64,000 nucleotides of DNA from Hyperoplus lanceolatus (Eukaryota; Chordata; Actinopteri; Uranoscopiformes; Ammodytidae), in NCBI GenBank assembly GCA_026929865.2, contig CM049405.1:17005001-17069000 (forward strand). Direction: 5' to 3'. How positions within the stretch are numbered: the first letter of the stretch is position 1; the number at the start of each line of letters is the position of its first letter. Below are positions 1 through 12,354 of this stretch, in pieces. The translations under genes and the position numbers were made by a program. The notes below the pieces were generated by a model. It worked only from the letters and a program-made list of their open reading frames with translations. It searched no databases and was not told where the DNA came from.

Positions 1-1415
1 TCTCATAGGGTAAGTGTTTGGATACAGCAGCTAGTATATACCCATCGTCCATCTCTGCCAATATGCTCTTTGAAGTGACTCTTTTGATGTTGTGTAAGAA
101 AAAAACACTATTTTCTTTGTTCAATTGAAAAGAGTGACTCATAAATGGGAATACAGCAGGACTAAGCAGAACACCTCCATGGTAAAGTATTATTTGGGTA
201 AAGGATTATAATTTTAAGAAAGCCCCCCATTTTATGCCGCATTACAAGTTGCTCTCATTTTGTGTACGTATCTAATTAATTCCACTCTTTCTTAGCATTA
301 GAGTGTCAAAGCTTCAGAACATATTGAAATCTCTTGGGGGAGAAAAGGAAAACTTTTTTGACTATTGGGTATATTAAGCTAAATTACTGTGAACATAACA
401 GGGGTAATTGGTGGTATTGGAGCTATTGTTTGGCTTTATTTGAAATTTTAATTTGGGCTGCTCTGCATATATGTTTCCTGGCTACTGTTAAAAATGGAAT
501 TGTTGCCCCAAGACAGAGGTGATGGGCATACTACTCTTCTACTATATCAGAAAGTTTGAGATGTTTTTTTCTCTCTTACTGTGCTACTTTGTTGCCAAAT
601 TATGAGAGTTAATTTGAAGTCTTGCAAATGCAGTTAATTTTTCTCTTTTGTAAACCCTGCCCTCCATTGTGGTGCAAGCAGGTAACATAATAGGACAGTT
701 GCATTTGGATCTGGCAGTAAATCAGTTACAAAGCTAAATAAATTTCTTTAACGAGAATTTTCTTTTCTTTTAATTGTACTGTTTGTTCAGTGGTCGGTCT
801 TTCTGGAAGGCCGTGTGCCCAAATGTACCTATGGAGTTGAATCCTACCAAAGTTTTCCCGCTTGTGCCTTTGCTTCTCTTCTCTTTTTCCTTCCAAAATA
901 TTTCAACATTTAGTGAAATCCTAAAGCCGAGTGGAACTGCTGCTCACTGACACTTTATGAAGAAGGGAACACTGGAGTTGTGCCAGGAAGTTTATGACAT
1001 GTACACGGCCACCTCCCGATCTAGGGGAGAAAAGTCTCCTATGGTTTTTATGTGACTGACCCTGGAAAGAGACAGGTCATCTGTAGCGCAGGAGACAAGC
1101 TCAGTTGAACCGGCAATGGCAAAACGAGCATCGCCACAGGAATCCCATCACCTCTAAACCTGAGCACTCTCCCTTTCATCTGTGTGGAGTTGAAGCCCTT
1201 TCACGATTTATTATTGCAGTTATGTGAGTAGCCTTCAGTTTACCTACAGGGCCCAACTCTTAAGTTTCAGAAACGGCTGCGGTGTCGGGTAAGTCACAGC
1301 CAGCCTTTTGGTCGCTGCTTTAACCAATGGTTGTTGATGAGCAGGTTTTTACACTCCTCATATGGCCCAGTTTAATGGTCACTTAACACAGATTTTATTA
1401 ATGAATGATAAGTAA
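1..1415. other. AT-rich non-coding stretch, no gene seen
   Basis: No reading frame with a recognisable family, no paired splice sites around a conserved coding block and no clear repeat boundary were seen. Short open frames here look random. Confidence 0.5.
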
Positions 1416-1456
1416 TGATTTCAATAATGAAACATATTACAAAGGTTTTTCTCTCT

Positions 1457-1500
1457 CACGCGCACACACACACACACGCATGCACGCACGCACACACACC
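1457..1500. repeat. (CA)n microsatellite, imperfect
   Basis: An alternating CA/CG run interrupted by GCATG and GCACG. It is a simple repeat; the histidine/threonine-rich frame across it is a by-product. Confidence 0.85.
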
Positions 1501-1541
1501 CATTCACACTGTTCAACAGTGTAAGATAATCAGATCAGTTG

Positions 1542-1768
1542 TAGTCTCGCAAAGCCAGACCAAACTACAGCAAGTAGTATGGTCTGGAAGCACTCCGTTT
1601 AGAGCCGTCTATTCGGGGGGGAAACTGGGCTGGCCTGTTTTTATTTCTTTAAACCAATCACAATCATCTACGGCGGGGCTAACCCTGGGAAGCAGCCAAT
1701 GGAGGCATAGCGTTGTTTGCCGACGCCAGCGCTTAATAGACGCTGGCGGAAGTGGTCAAGCCAGACTA
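1542..1768. mobile_element. Short TIR transposon (MITE), 227 bp
   Basis: The element begins TAGTCTCGCAAAGCCAGACC and ends with the inverted form GCCAGACTA. Both sides carry the 9-bp direct repeat GATCAGTTG (1533-1541 and 1769-1777), read as a target-site duplication. There is no coding capacity. The length of the duplication fits a hAT- or Mutator-type non-autonomous element, and sequences with this TIR are common in teleost genomes. Boundaries are well supported; the superfamily is uncertain. Confidence 0.75.
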
Positions 1769-1777
1769 GATCAGTTG

Positions 1778-4700
1778 TGATCAGTACAGTCACAGTGTTG
1801 AGTGAGGTCATGCTGAAAACAGCTAGAATGCAGTGTTGAAAACTTTGTGACTTATTATGTCCGTACATTGTGCAACTGTGCAGAGATCTGCTTGTATCTA
1901 ATTTCTTTGTTTAATTTGCAATTTTTTTCTACCAGCCCTCCTTTGCCTCTTGTAGTTTGATGAAAGGTTTGTCAAAGTTTGGTTGCCTATACTGCCCAAA
2001 ACTTTTCTTTTATCTGTTACTGTTGAGTTGGACCTGTGAGCTCACCCTCCCCCTGCTAAAAAGGGAAAGAGTTAAAGAATTTAACTATTCCAAATTTCCA
2101 ACCATTGATTCCTATTTGATTTCTGAAAAACACAAGATTCTGTTATTGTAGTTCAACCCTACCTGGCAAAGTTTGAAAATCAAAAGAAAAAAAGAGAAAC
2201 TTAGAACATATACAGAGAGAGATCTAACTTTAATCAAGATTAAACTATCTTTAAAACAGCACTTCAATGTTCATCGTTTGTGTACAGCTGATTTATAGTA
2301 AAAGCCATGCAGTTCATTTCTATACCACCTCAACACAATGAAGATACAAAGCACACAAAGGCCAGGTCTGGCTACAGACAAAGCAGATGTGCTTGTCTTT
2401 TGAGGAATTGTTAATGGAAACAAGTTCTTAACTGTTAACTGTTCATTCTTATCCAGTAACTACTCAGCAAAATGTTATGTGATGCAATGTCACTATGTTA
2501 GTGTATCACAATAGCATTTTAAATGAATAGTCTTAAGTTGTATTTTAAATATGTTTATGACATTTACAATTTCAGCTTAATTACTGTAGAAGTTTACATA
2601 CTTTTTGGGTTGAGTTGGTGTGAAGTGTTTCCCTCACTCCCAGTCACAATGTTGATCACTAAGTTTTAATTTGAATCCTTTGAAAGTAATGTGTTCTGTA
2701 TGTATGACCACATTTTATGTGCTTCAGTTAATAGTGTAGGTTTACAGAATAGGCTATATTTTCTGGCTCAGTCAGAAGAGTGAACATATTCTGTGGCAAT
2801 GTAATATGATGTGATAGTATACGGTTCAGAAACCACTCTTCGTTATGCTCTCTACATTCTTCTGCCCAGACAGAGACTAAAATACACAAAGGAAGGAAAA
2901 GTAAAGTGATGAAAGAACTGTGTCAAAGAATCATTTCACTGATGCAACTATGTTGTTTGTTAGTTGTATGGATAGTGAATTGACACCGACTGTTCTCAGA
3001 TGTGTAATGAATCGAATGAATAGCAGCAAAGTGCAAAATGTGTTTCTGTATCCACAACACTGGTTATGTCATGTTTTTTTCTATGGGCTTAATGGTCTTT
3101 ACATTAAATAAATTCGGCCTTATCTCAGACTACTTCTTTCTTGTATAAAAGTACATCAAATAAATGTTAGATTTTGAGTGACCACAATATAGGTCCAAAA
3201 TGATGCATCATTCAGCAGGGCAAAGTCTGTAGAAATGTCATGGTGGACACATTAGAGGGATGATCAGATCTATGGGCCTCTGGCGATTGGGCCAAACAAC
3301 ATTGTACTGTAAAATACTGAGGTCTCTGTAGTGCACCTTTCACATCCTATCCTACCTAGTTGCTCTGTCTGTATCCCAAGCCACCCTTACTATTTGCAGC
3401 ACTATATGCGAACAGGTAGATCAGCAGTACCTGAAACATATTCTCTAGTCTGGATATTGTCCAGAGTTCCTGTGTGAAATGGGCTTAAGAGAATAAGGGA
3501 ACAAAATATTGAATTGAATCATTTATGTATTCTCTCTCCAGAAGAAGCACCAAACTACAGTGCTGTGCTTAACTTCCTTGTATGGCAAATCAACTAGTAG
3601 TGCATGTTTGTGCGACTTGTACTGTTAACTGGCTGATGCTAGGACAAATCTCTCATTTTCTTTATGTACTATTAATTTATATATAGCCTGCTGGTTTTGA
3701 AGGGAGTAATATAATATTTAGTGGAGGTAGCGGTGCGGTATGGATTTATGTGGAACATGTTATGTCCGCTCAACAGGGATAAGACCAGAGGGAGAAAGAA
3801 AGAGACGTTTCAGTTCCTTGGAATTATTTATGTTTCTTTCTCTTGTGGGGTGAGAGGTCAGGCAGGTCTTTGGGTTTTAGGGACAACACTGACATGGTCT
3901 ACTGGGGGAGCTTGTCAGAGGACTGGGACTGTGTGTCTCCGAGGTGCGCAAATGGCATTGAGGAATATTGCATTTTCTTGGGTGATCATGACCAGCTGCT
4001 GTTCCTTCTTTAATGTTGGCATCAAGTCTTCATTTGGGGCGACAGGGATTATTAGTCTTTTTTCTGACTTAATCAGCACACAGAAACGTTGTGCAGCTTG
4101 TCCCGGAGAAAAAGCTTCCAATCCACAGTATGTCATCTTTATCATGAGTTGCGTCCTCGATTTTGCTAATAATTTGAGTCGACCCAGAAATGTTGACACT
4201 TTGCAGCAGCTCGATCATCCATCTCAAAAACAGCTCAAATATGATCATTGCTAACTTAAATGCTCACTGTTCTTGAGCAGTGTGAATGCCACTTAGCTGG
4301 ATGAGAGTTTTGTTGGCATAGCTACAGGACAGATCTGTGGTGTCAGCGCTCAGACTGGCGTAGAGGTGACGCCAAGGTTAGAATGCTGTGTTGTAGAATG
4401 GTTGGGAAATCATTGATATTCTGACTCGCAGGCTGCAAATGGCCCCGTGGCAGATGGAGTCTTTGTCAGGGACGAAAAATGGCTGCTCAGGAACATCAAC
4501 GCCATTTCCCCTATCAGCTTTGCTGGCGGGAAGTGACCTTCTGCCGTTCACAGAGATCCTCTATGCATGGGATGAATTATTTTACAACCCCTTGTTTACT
4601 AAGCTAGTGCAAAATTATTCTTTCCTTAGAGAGAGAGAGATTGCATGTGTAATCATGAAACTGGTGTTGTTGTTAGTTCATAATGAGGAAACTAATTGTA

Positions 4701-5887
4701 CTTTTTATGAACAATCATGTTTTGTACCATTTCAAACACAGTAGAAGATAAATCAGCTTAGGACTCACAAAATCAACACAGCTTTTTAGCTCCATTTATT
4801 CCATGTTATTACAGAATGACGTTAATTGATTTGACTGAGTTCCCCCAGTTCTTTAAACTACATTGTTAATGGAAGGGTTTCCTCAGGAGGATAGATACTG
4901 TATCGCATGGCTTCAATTTGGCAAGCAGTTTTCATTAACACTGACTCAAAATAACAAATTTGCTAAGGTGGAAAATGTTCATGCAAATAATATTAATTTT
5001 CTAATGGCTCTTCTCATTACACAGATAACATAGGCACACAGAATAAAACGGTGCTACGCAGTAATTATTCTTGGCTGTAAACAAATCCATGGCCGAGGCA
5101 AATATTGAATGAACCTGTGGCAAAAAGAGTAAAATGAACAAACAATGCAAAAGAAGAAGGACATTGATACCTCAGTTTAATATATGCATTTCAGCTAGAT
5201 AGTTGATTTCATTAGCCTATCTCATTGTTATTCATGGACTGTCCTCCTGCAGTAAAATTAATATTGTATTCATGTAGCCTAAATATTCAGGAGGAAAGGT
5301 TTGGATTTAAGTGGCATCCTTCAGAAAAAGTGAAACGTTGTCTGCCGACCCCCCCAGGTTCTGATTATTCATCAAATTGATATTTATACAACACATTGAT
5401 TTTCATTCATTCCAAATATTTAAATTTTTAGGTTTATTGTATTGCAAGTCTGTTAACTTCCGTTTGACATATGTGCCACTTATTCCTGGGCTCTTCTCTC
5501 TGTATGAATACATAATTCAAATAATTAAAAAGATATTACACATATTAGTTAATGTATCAAAGTCAGACTTTGATTTTTTAATTCATTTATTTAGCACATG
5601 TAAAAAAACAATACAAAAACAATAACAAGGATACATTTTAGAGACAGAGTAAAAAAGCACATGCAAAGGAAACCCAGAAAACCCTTAAGGGGCTCGGCAT
5701 GTTGGGTTTTCTACCATTATTCAACAATACATAACATGAAGAGAAAAATTAAAATCCAAAAGGTTTGGGTCCCATACACCTAGGACCGTTGGGATGTATG
5801 GAGCTACCCATACACAGACAGTTATTTTTCTGTCTGTAAGGAGAATGGTATAAATCTGCCAAGCCGTGCACCTTTCCTCCCATCTTT
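1778..5887. other. Non-coding stretch, no supportable gene
   Basis: Mostly AT-rich unique-looking sequence. The longest open frame (about 3,739-4,254, plus strand) has no recognisable domain, biased composition or splice context, and an open frame also runs on the opposite strand. It is therefore not called as a gene. Confidence 0.5.
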
Positions 5888-5895
5888 CAGGCCTG

Positions 5896-6845
5896 GCTGC
5901 ACACAACTTTAAAGCGGCTACGAGTAACATTTAAATATCTTTTAAACAGCCTCATGTTTCCTCTGATAATCATAAATTACCTTTAACAGCAAACGAGACC
6001 ATCAGTGCAAAGAAAGACGTTTTTAAATAGTTTTTATTACTGCTTTTGGTCTGGTCGCACACCCAGTCCGATTTTCGGTTCGCTCGTGCAAGCTCTATGG
6101 TCACATATCCGTATTGGTCGCAGATTTCAGTGTGGCGCAGCAACGTGAATTGAGAAGCCTATCCCTCCAGATGAGGGAATGGGAGCGGGAGCCTTGTTTG
6201 ATACAGTTATTTGTCGTCATAATGACTGATAACGGGGCTGATCCATCAAAGAAAAAAAGAAAATGCAATGAAGAAAAGCTAAAAGGGAGAGTGATATAGG
6301 CTACGGGGGACGAGGGCGTTGCCAAGCAACGTGTATACAATTTCACGAGAGCGAAAACTAGACTGCAGTGTTTACTCCTAAATGAATAAGCGGTTGGTAC
6401 TAACACAAAGTTTGCTTTGCTTCACCATCATCAGATAACCATTATCTGAAATAGTCATTATTTACATCAACAACACAAACACATTACCTCATCGTGATCC
6501 ATACTAACTGCCGTCTATCGTTCATTCGCTTTCTATGAGGAGTCGGACACGTAGGCCTAATCTTTCAGCTCCGTGAGAGAGAGTAGTTAGCAATCAGCAT
6601 TGCAATCAGGTGCGTGTGGCAGTGACTGGCATTAGTTCATGCAGTGTCAAAACCACTCTCACGGAGCCGAAAAGAGTCCACACTTTCAACACACGGACAT
6701 GCACTATATTGCTCCCTTCTCAGTTCACACTCACGCGCTAGTAAACAGCTTTGCGACAGCGGGCTTCGTAAAAATACTACCGCTTTTGTCCAAAGGGGAC
6801 GCCAACGTGCCATGTTACTCGTAGTGGCTTTAAGAGTGCAGTGCT
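5896..6845. mobile_element. Probable non-autonomous TIR element, ~950 bp
   Basis: A roughly 30-bp imperfect inverted repeat brackets this segment. The left copy at 5896-5930 contains GGCTACGAGTAACAT and the right copy at 6812-6845 begins ATGTTACTCGTAGTGGC. The interior has a short lysine-rich frame near 6220-6298 but no transposase. No clean target duplication was found, so the exact ends and the superfamily (hAT is one possibility) are uncertain. Confidence 0.4.
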
Positions 6846-6867
6846 TTTTGAGTTTCACTAACAGGAA

Positions 6868-6869
<2 letters not shown>

Positions 6870-6901
<32 letters not shown>
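6870..6901. repeat. (GT)n microsatellite
   Basis: Uninterrupted GT run. Confidence 0.95.
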
Positions 6902-6902
<1 letters not shown>

Positions 6903-7282
6903 ACACTGTCCTCATACATCTGCCCTGCAGTGACAATATTGACAGTTGCGGCTCCTCATTGGCTTACAGGTGGCAACATACTTAAGTGAATGTGCGTGCA
7001 TATCAATATTAATCTGGCACACTGATCTTGCACTGTCCTGAATGCAGGGCTGTAGACAATTTAAAATAAAGACAGCAACAAAAAAAAGGCTCCAAGCCTT
7101 AGGGTGTAATAACAATAACATGATGAATTGTTTTAGTGAATTGATCATAATCTGTGTTGATTTGGGGATAGATATTTTCAGTAGCTAGCCTCAGAGAGTC
7201 TTCATATAGGGACCAAAACTTGGTTAAACATCCATGGAGCTGTTGTGTTTCTAGAATAGTCCAGGCATTATATGACCTGACC

Positions 7283-7888
7283 TTAAAAAAATTGCAACAG
7301 AAACCATTCCAACTGTTTTTGACTCATGAATATGTAATACATAACATACTAAAAGTCTTAAGGAATCCATGTGGTGGAAAGTTATTTTTTTAAGGGTTTT
7401 CTTAACCACACCTTTTATGCCAATTTTCGGCTTCCTAAAGTACTGTTTTATGGTAGAGGGGATATGTGCCAAATTGTTAACCTTTTCAGAATTGTTAACC
7501 TTTTTCTTCTCTTATACAGTTTGGAGCCCTGAGCAGTTTCAGATATTTAGCCATTGCAAAATGTAATCATGGTTGCCGTGGTGACCATTTTACGTTCCGC
7601 CATAGCCTAATTATGCATTTTTCCTCATAACTCCTGAACCAAACATAATAACACATAACTAGTGATGTCTGCCTCTATGTTTTCATGGTCAGGGATTACA
7701 ATGATACAACATCAGAAACAGTGAAGGTCAGTAGTTAAGGGTGAATCCAATGTTTTTCCGAAAATGAAAGCCCAATATCCGAAAACATCGCTGTGACTTT
7801 ATAATTTGGGCCTATGTTGCATAAACATTGTGTAGCATTGTATGAGTTTTAATTGTGTTCTCTAACAAAGACATAGGCTTAAATGTTT
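7283..7888. repeat. Left long terminal inverted repeat
   Basis: Matches the reverse complement of 10655-11268 over nearly its whole length with scattered substitutions and short indels, including a stretch near 7487-7512 that has no exact partner. Short frames in both arms that look alike are shared only because the arms are homologous. Confidence 0.7.
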
Positions 7889-7976
7889 GTAAAAAAAAAA
7901 ATACAAAAAACCCAAATCAACCGACAACTTTGTTTAACGAGAGATATGGTGTTGGATGCAATGCAAATCAATTATT

Positions 7977-8145
<169 letters not shown>

Positions 8146-8479
8146 CTCAGAACCACATGACCCGACAGCAGACCTGGAACTCATATGGAAAACAGCCATC
8201 CTGTCCAGTCCAGCATGGTCTAGTATGATGCACAGCATGGCAATCATTCGGGTACCTTTGTGTTTACCCCATTGGTCGATATGAGACATAGTGACACCAA
8301 GTGTGTCTACTCCACATGTAAGTTCCTATGTGAACATGCCCACTGCCACAAATCCACCCCAATCATCACATTTAATCAACCACTGGTGGAAGGCCTTTCT
8401 TATGAAATAAGCTGAGCCAGAGGTTATGTTAGTGACTTTGGGGCTTCCACACTGATATTAGTTTTTAGGGGTCCATTGT

Positions 8480-10320
8480 GCATGTTAAGGCTGGTGCTGG
8501 GAAGAGGAAGTGATGGAGATGTTCTATGCAGCCAATGCCCTGCACATTATGACAGGGAAGAGGATAAGATTAACTAGCATTGATGGAGTCCTCAATGTCC
8601 TGAATCTGTGTGATGCATTTGTTGTGACTCCCCCTTCAGCTGCAAGGGAGATACAACATATTGTGATGCAGAGATGTCATCAGCGGATGATACCTGCTGG
8701 AGATCAATTAAAAAACTCTGGTGTCAATCTATGCAAAGCTGATAGAGCGATGTCTGCAGAGAAGGCGTGCCATTCTGATGTGATTCTCAGAATAAGATGA
8801 TTTCTCAAAGGCTAAACTGAATCCTTAAAATCCATTGGTAGACATATTTAGCAAGTTTATGAGAGCTGAACGTACTGGGAATTGGGAACTTCACTATGAA
8901 AGAATATCATAAATGCTTCCTTTCATGGCAGTATCGGGGCATTATCTCTACACACAATCAGCCCACATCTGCAGTATGTGCAGTGGATGTGCAAGGTCCA
9001 TTTGGAACAGGGATTCCATGTGGTCAGATGGAGTGGTCGCCTATGGGCTGGCATGTCTATGGATCTTGAGCAGGTTCTAATGAGAGTATGAAAACCATTG
9101 GTGGCCTCACAAGAGTGCAAGGGATGACATAGCTGCAACATCTGACATGGCGTCACTCCATGCCAGTTCTAAGCAATCTCCAAGAAAGACACAATTACAG
9201 GGGGCTCTCGTGGCACAGTGGTTAGAGTGTCCCCTAGATGGCCTGGTTCAGTTCTCTGCATGTCATTCCCCTCTTTGCCCCATTTCTACTCTCTCTCCAA
9301 ATCTAATTGAAAAAAATCTTAAGAAGACACAATTACTGCTTGGATCCAAGCTTGTGCAGTTTCTCGCACTTATCCTCAAATGTTGCTAGGTCAAAGGCAA
9401 TCGGAAACACCATTTTGGTTAGCATGGATGGACAAACTACTGCTGAGAACACATTCAAGAAGAGGGATCGAGTGATCACCATCAGTACAAAGATCCTCAG
9501 TGAAGATCGATTGTGAAGCAGTGCAGACACATAATTGCTGCAAAAGGTTCACAAGAACTGGGATCCATGTTAAGTATGAGCTGTGCAGTCCTCCTCCAGC
9601 TCTGGTTGAGACCTTCTTGCTGCTTCGACAGCCATAGAAGCCAGTATTAACAGATGCCATTTTGACGTTACACACACCTGACCTTCCTGAAGGGACAGGT
9701 CATATTTAGTATGTTGGATGGTGGAACTTGCTCAGCGCATCGATCGGACACGTGGATATACATACGAAGACATTAGTAAACTGTACAGCGAATATGTCAA
9801 AAGGAAGTATGGAGAGGAAGTTTTCATGTTCAACAGGGCAGATCGACCAAAGACATGGCAAACTGTAGGTGAGCAGGTGGGAGGACCAAAGCAGCCGCCG
9901 TCATAGATGAGAACATGCTGGTTGCTTTGAAGAAATACAAGTTCCTCTCAAACAAAATAAAGCAGAGTTCATCAACATACTCAGTGGTCACCAACAGATA
10001 AGGAACTGTCAGACGTACCATGCGCCTCCACGAATGGGGATTGAAAGATTGATAGTGGGGTGCTTGTCCATATCAAAACTGCCTTACCAACAGCTCCACA
10101 GATACTCTTATGGGTCTCTGATGCACATGCAAGACAGACTGTAACAACTGAAAGTGCACATGCAAGAAGCATGCCATTGAGGGCTCTGTTGCATGTGGTA
10201 CCTGCAAATAATCTGGGGGTGCAAAATCATTTCAGGTTGGGGGTGATGATGAGGAAGATGATGAGGAAAACCACACTATGTTTAAGAAAACTCGCTCCAA
10301 GGCTTCATACAACTATTAAA
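8480..10320 (+). pseudogene. Remnants of the transposon's protein-coding region
   Basis: Short frames on the plus strand resemble parts of one protein interrupted by stops and frameshifts. One is at 8510-8797. Another is near 8860-9180, where shifted frames spell fragments such as AERTGNWELHYE. A third is at 9718-9903. Near 10137-10210, one frame gives a Cys-rich tail of the pattern C-N-N-x-K-C-T-C-K-K ending in CGTCK. A terminal Cys-rich block is compatible with a DNA- or metal-binding end of a transposase-like protein, but the family was not recognised and no intact frame survives. A SINE interrupts it at 9199-9323. Confidence 0.45.
9199..9323 (+). mobile_element. tRNA-derived SINE, short copy
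   Basis: Flanked by the 13-bp direct repeat AAGACACAATTAC (9186-9198 and 9324-9336). The head resembles a degenerate tRNA A box (TGGCACAGTGGTTAGAG). The body (CTCTGCATGTCATTCCCCTC and following) matches the SINE at about 50,363. It was inserted into the decayed transposon and so is younger than it. Confidence 0.8.
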
Positions 10321-10654
10321 TAAACGTAAAAGTCTATCTGAATACTAGGTTGAGTTTCTTTTATTAGTCAATTACACAAGGCTACATTGAAATTAGTCTT
10401 TTCTCATCTCCCCTCTCAAGTTATCACAGGCCAGAGGGGGTCAGAGGGTAATGCATACTCATGGTATGCATTGATGTACCCTTTCACATTGCATTAGTAC
10501 TGCTCTGGCTGCACTTTGAATAAGTAGTATGTCTGTGCACCAAAATATTTTCATATTAAAATGCATGTTCATCAGTTCAAAAATTTATCAATTTGTGCCA
10601 GTTTAGCATTCACAAATATTTGTGTTTTCTTATATTGTTATAGTAGGCTATTTT

Positions 10655-11268
10655 ACAAACATTTAAGCCTATGTCTTTGTTAGAGAACAAAATTAAAACT
10701 CATACAATGCTACACAATGTTTATGCAACATAGGCCCAAATTATAAAGTCACACCGATGTTTTCGAAATTGGGCTTTCATTTCGAAAACATTGGATTCAC
10801 CCTTAACTACTGACCTTCACTGTTTCTGATGTTGTATGTGGTATCATTGTAATCCCTGACCATGAAAACATGGGGGCAGACATCACTAGTTATGTGTTAT
10901 TATGTTTGGTTCCAGGAGTTATGAGGGAAAATGCATAATTAGGCTATGGCGGAACGTAAAAATGGTCGCCACGGCAACCATGATTACATTTTGCAATGGC
11001 TAAATATCCTGAAACTGCTCAGGGCTCCAAACTGTATATGTGTACCAAGTTTCATGCTTTTCTGAAAGGTTATCAATTTGGCACATATCCCCTCAACCAT
11101 AAAACAGTACTTTAGGAAGCCGAAAATTGGCACAAAGGTGTGGTTAAGAAAACCCTTAAAAAATAACTTTCCTCCACATGGATTCCTTAAGACTTTTAGT
11201 ATGTTAGTTCATTACATATTCATGAGTCAAAAACAGTTGGAATGGTTTCTGTTGCAATTTTTTTTAAG
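10655..11268. repeat. Right long terminal inverted repeat
   Basis: Inverted partner of 7283-7888. The outer match ends near the AAGGTC at about 11268, beyond which the two flanks diverge. Confidence 0.7.
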
Positions 11269-11858
11269 GTCCACCCCTATTTTCTCACAGATGCCTGTAC
11301 TAGAAGCTCATAATTTGCCAATCACTGTTACATTTTTTTTTACATTTACATTTGCTATGTGACTGCTACACTGTACAGACATGGCCCCACATTGTGCTGC
11401 CTTTTCTTGGACACAGATGGTCATGGCACCCTGTTGTTAGGCTTAGAAGGTATTTGGGGGGCTTTCTTTGTTCTTCCCTCATCAGCTTTTTGAATGTGTT
11501 GAGAGAACCACAGGGGTAATCCTTCACCCATTTCTTCCGCTTTGTGTTTTACATGCTATCATTCATATCATTTATCATTCATATGCCACCAACCCTTCTT
11601 CAATCCCAATTACTGTGTTAAGCATCGACCAGATAGCCACACAAATGAAAAAGTCCCTCTTTTTTTCACCATCTGAAGAACCATATGCTGGAAGTAACAA
11701 ACTCCTAACAGATTAAAAAGCAGCAGCTTCATCTGAGATATTTTATTTTGCATGCAAAACCGTTACCATCATTGTGTTTGTAAAAAACTCAGCAAAATCA
11801 ACTTTGATCGATTTAATATAATGAAATCAAAGCAATAAAATAGTTTCTGCTGGTGTCT
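11269..11858. other. Non-coding stretch
   Basis: No gene or clear repeat recognised between the long-TIR transposon and the LINE fragment. Confidence 0.4.
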
Positions 11859-11859
11859 T

Positions 11860-12352
11860 TGAGCTTGAAGTCAGTGATCACTGCCCGGTGGCCTGTATCA
11901 GAAGTATTCATCTAAAAAATCCCAACCCAAAATCATTATTAAGCGTAATTTTAAAGGTTTAACAAGCAAGCATTTTTAAATGAACTCTTATCAAAGTGAC
12001 ATTCATCTCACAAGTGAAATATCTGATGTGGAATTGGCCTAGAATTTTTCACCAATACTTTTACTCCATTTTGAACAAGCATGCACCCTTAAAAAGCACA
12101 GAGTAAAATAGATCAAACCCTGGTTCACAAATGAATTGTCCGATGTATTTGCAGAGAGAAATAAAGCATGGTCCCGAGCTTTGACACTCTGGTGAAAACT
12201 CTAAGTGGACTGCTTTCAGACAAATCAGAAATAGGTGCATATCCATGGTTAGGAAAGCTAAATCAGGATTACTACCTCAGACTAATTTCCAACTGCTACT
12301 CCAACCCTGCAATTATTTGGAAGGCTGTGAATTATAACAAGTTCCAGAACTC
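11860..12352 (+). mobile_element. LINE fragment (endonuclease C-terminus and linker)
   Basis: Broken plus-strand frames include SDHCPV, the end of an apurinic-type endonuclease domain, then KPWFTNELSD and YYLRLISNCYSNPA. The last two match the same segment of the minus-strand LINE at 23.5-23.8 kb (YYLELISNCYSNPA), so both belong to one CR1/L2-like non-LTR family. Several stops make it dead. It ends at the border of the modular repeat at about 12,352. Confidence 0.7.
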
Positions 12353-12354
12353 GC

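Noticed and set aside
3739..4254. A ~170-residue open frame near 3.7-4.3 kb
   Set aside because: Composition and lack of any motif look random, an open frame also exists on the other strand, and there are no flanking exons.
7251..7472. Matching short proteins in 7.25-7.47 kb (minus) and 11.08-11.36 kb (plus)
   Set aside because: They are the same stretch of the inverted terminal repeats; similarity is at the DNA level and the arms are non-coding in appearance.
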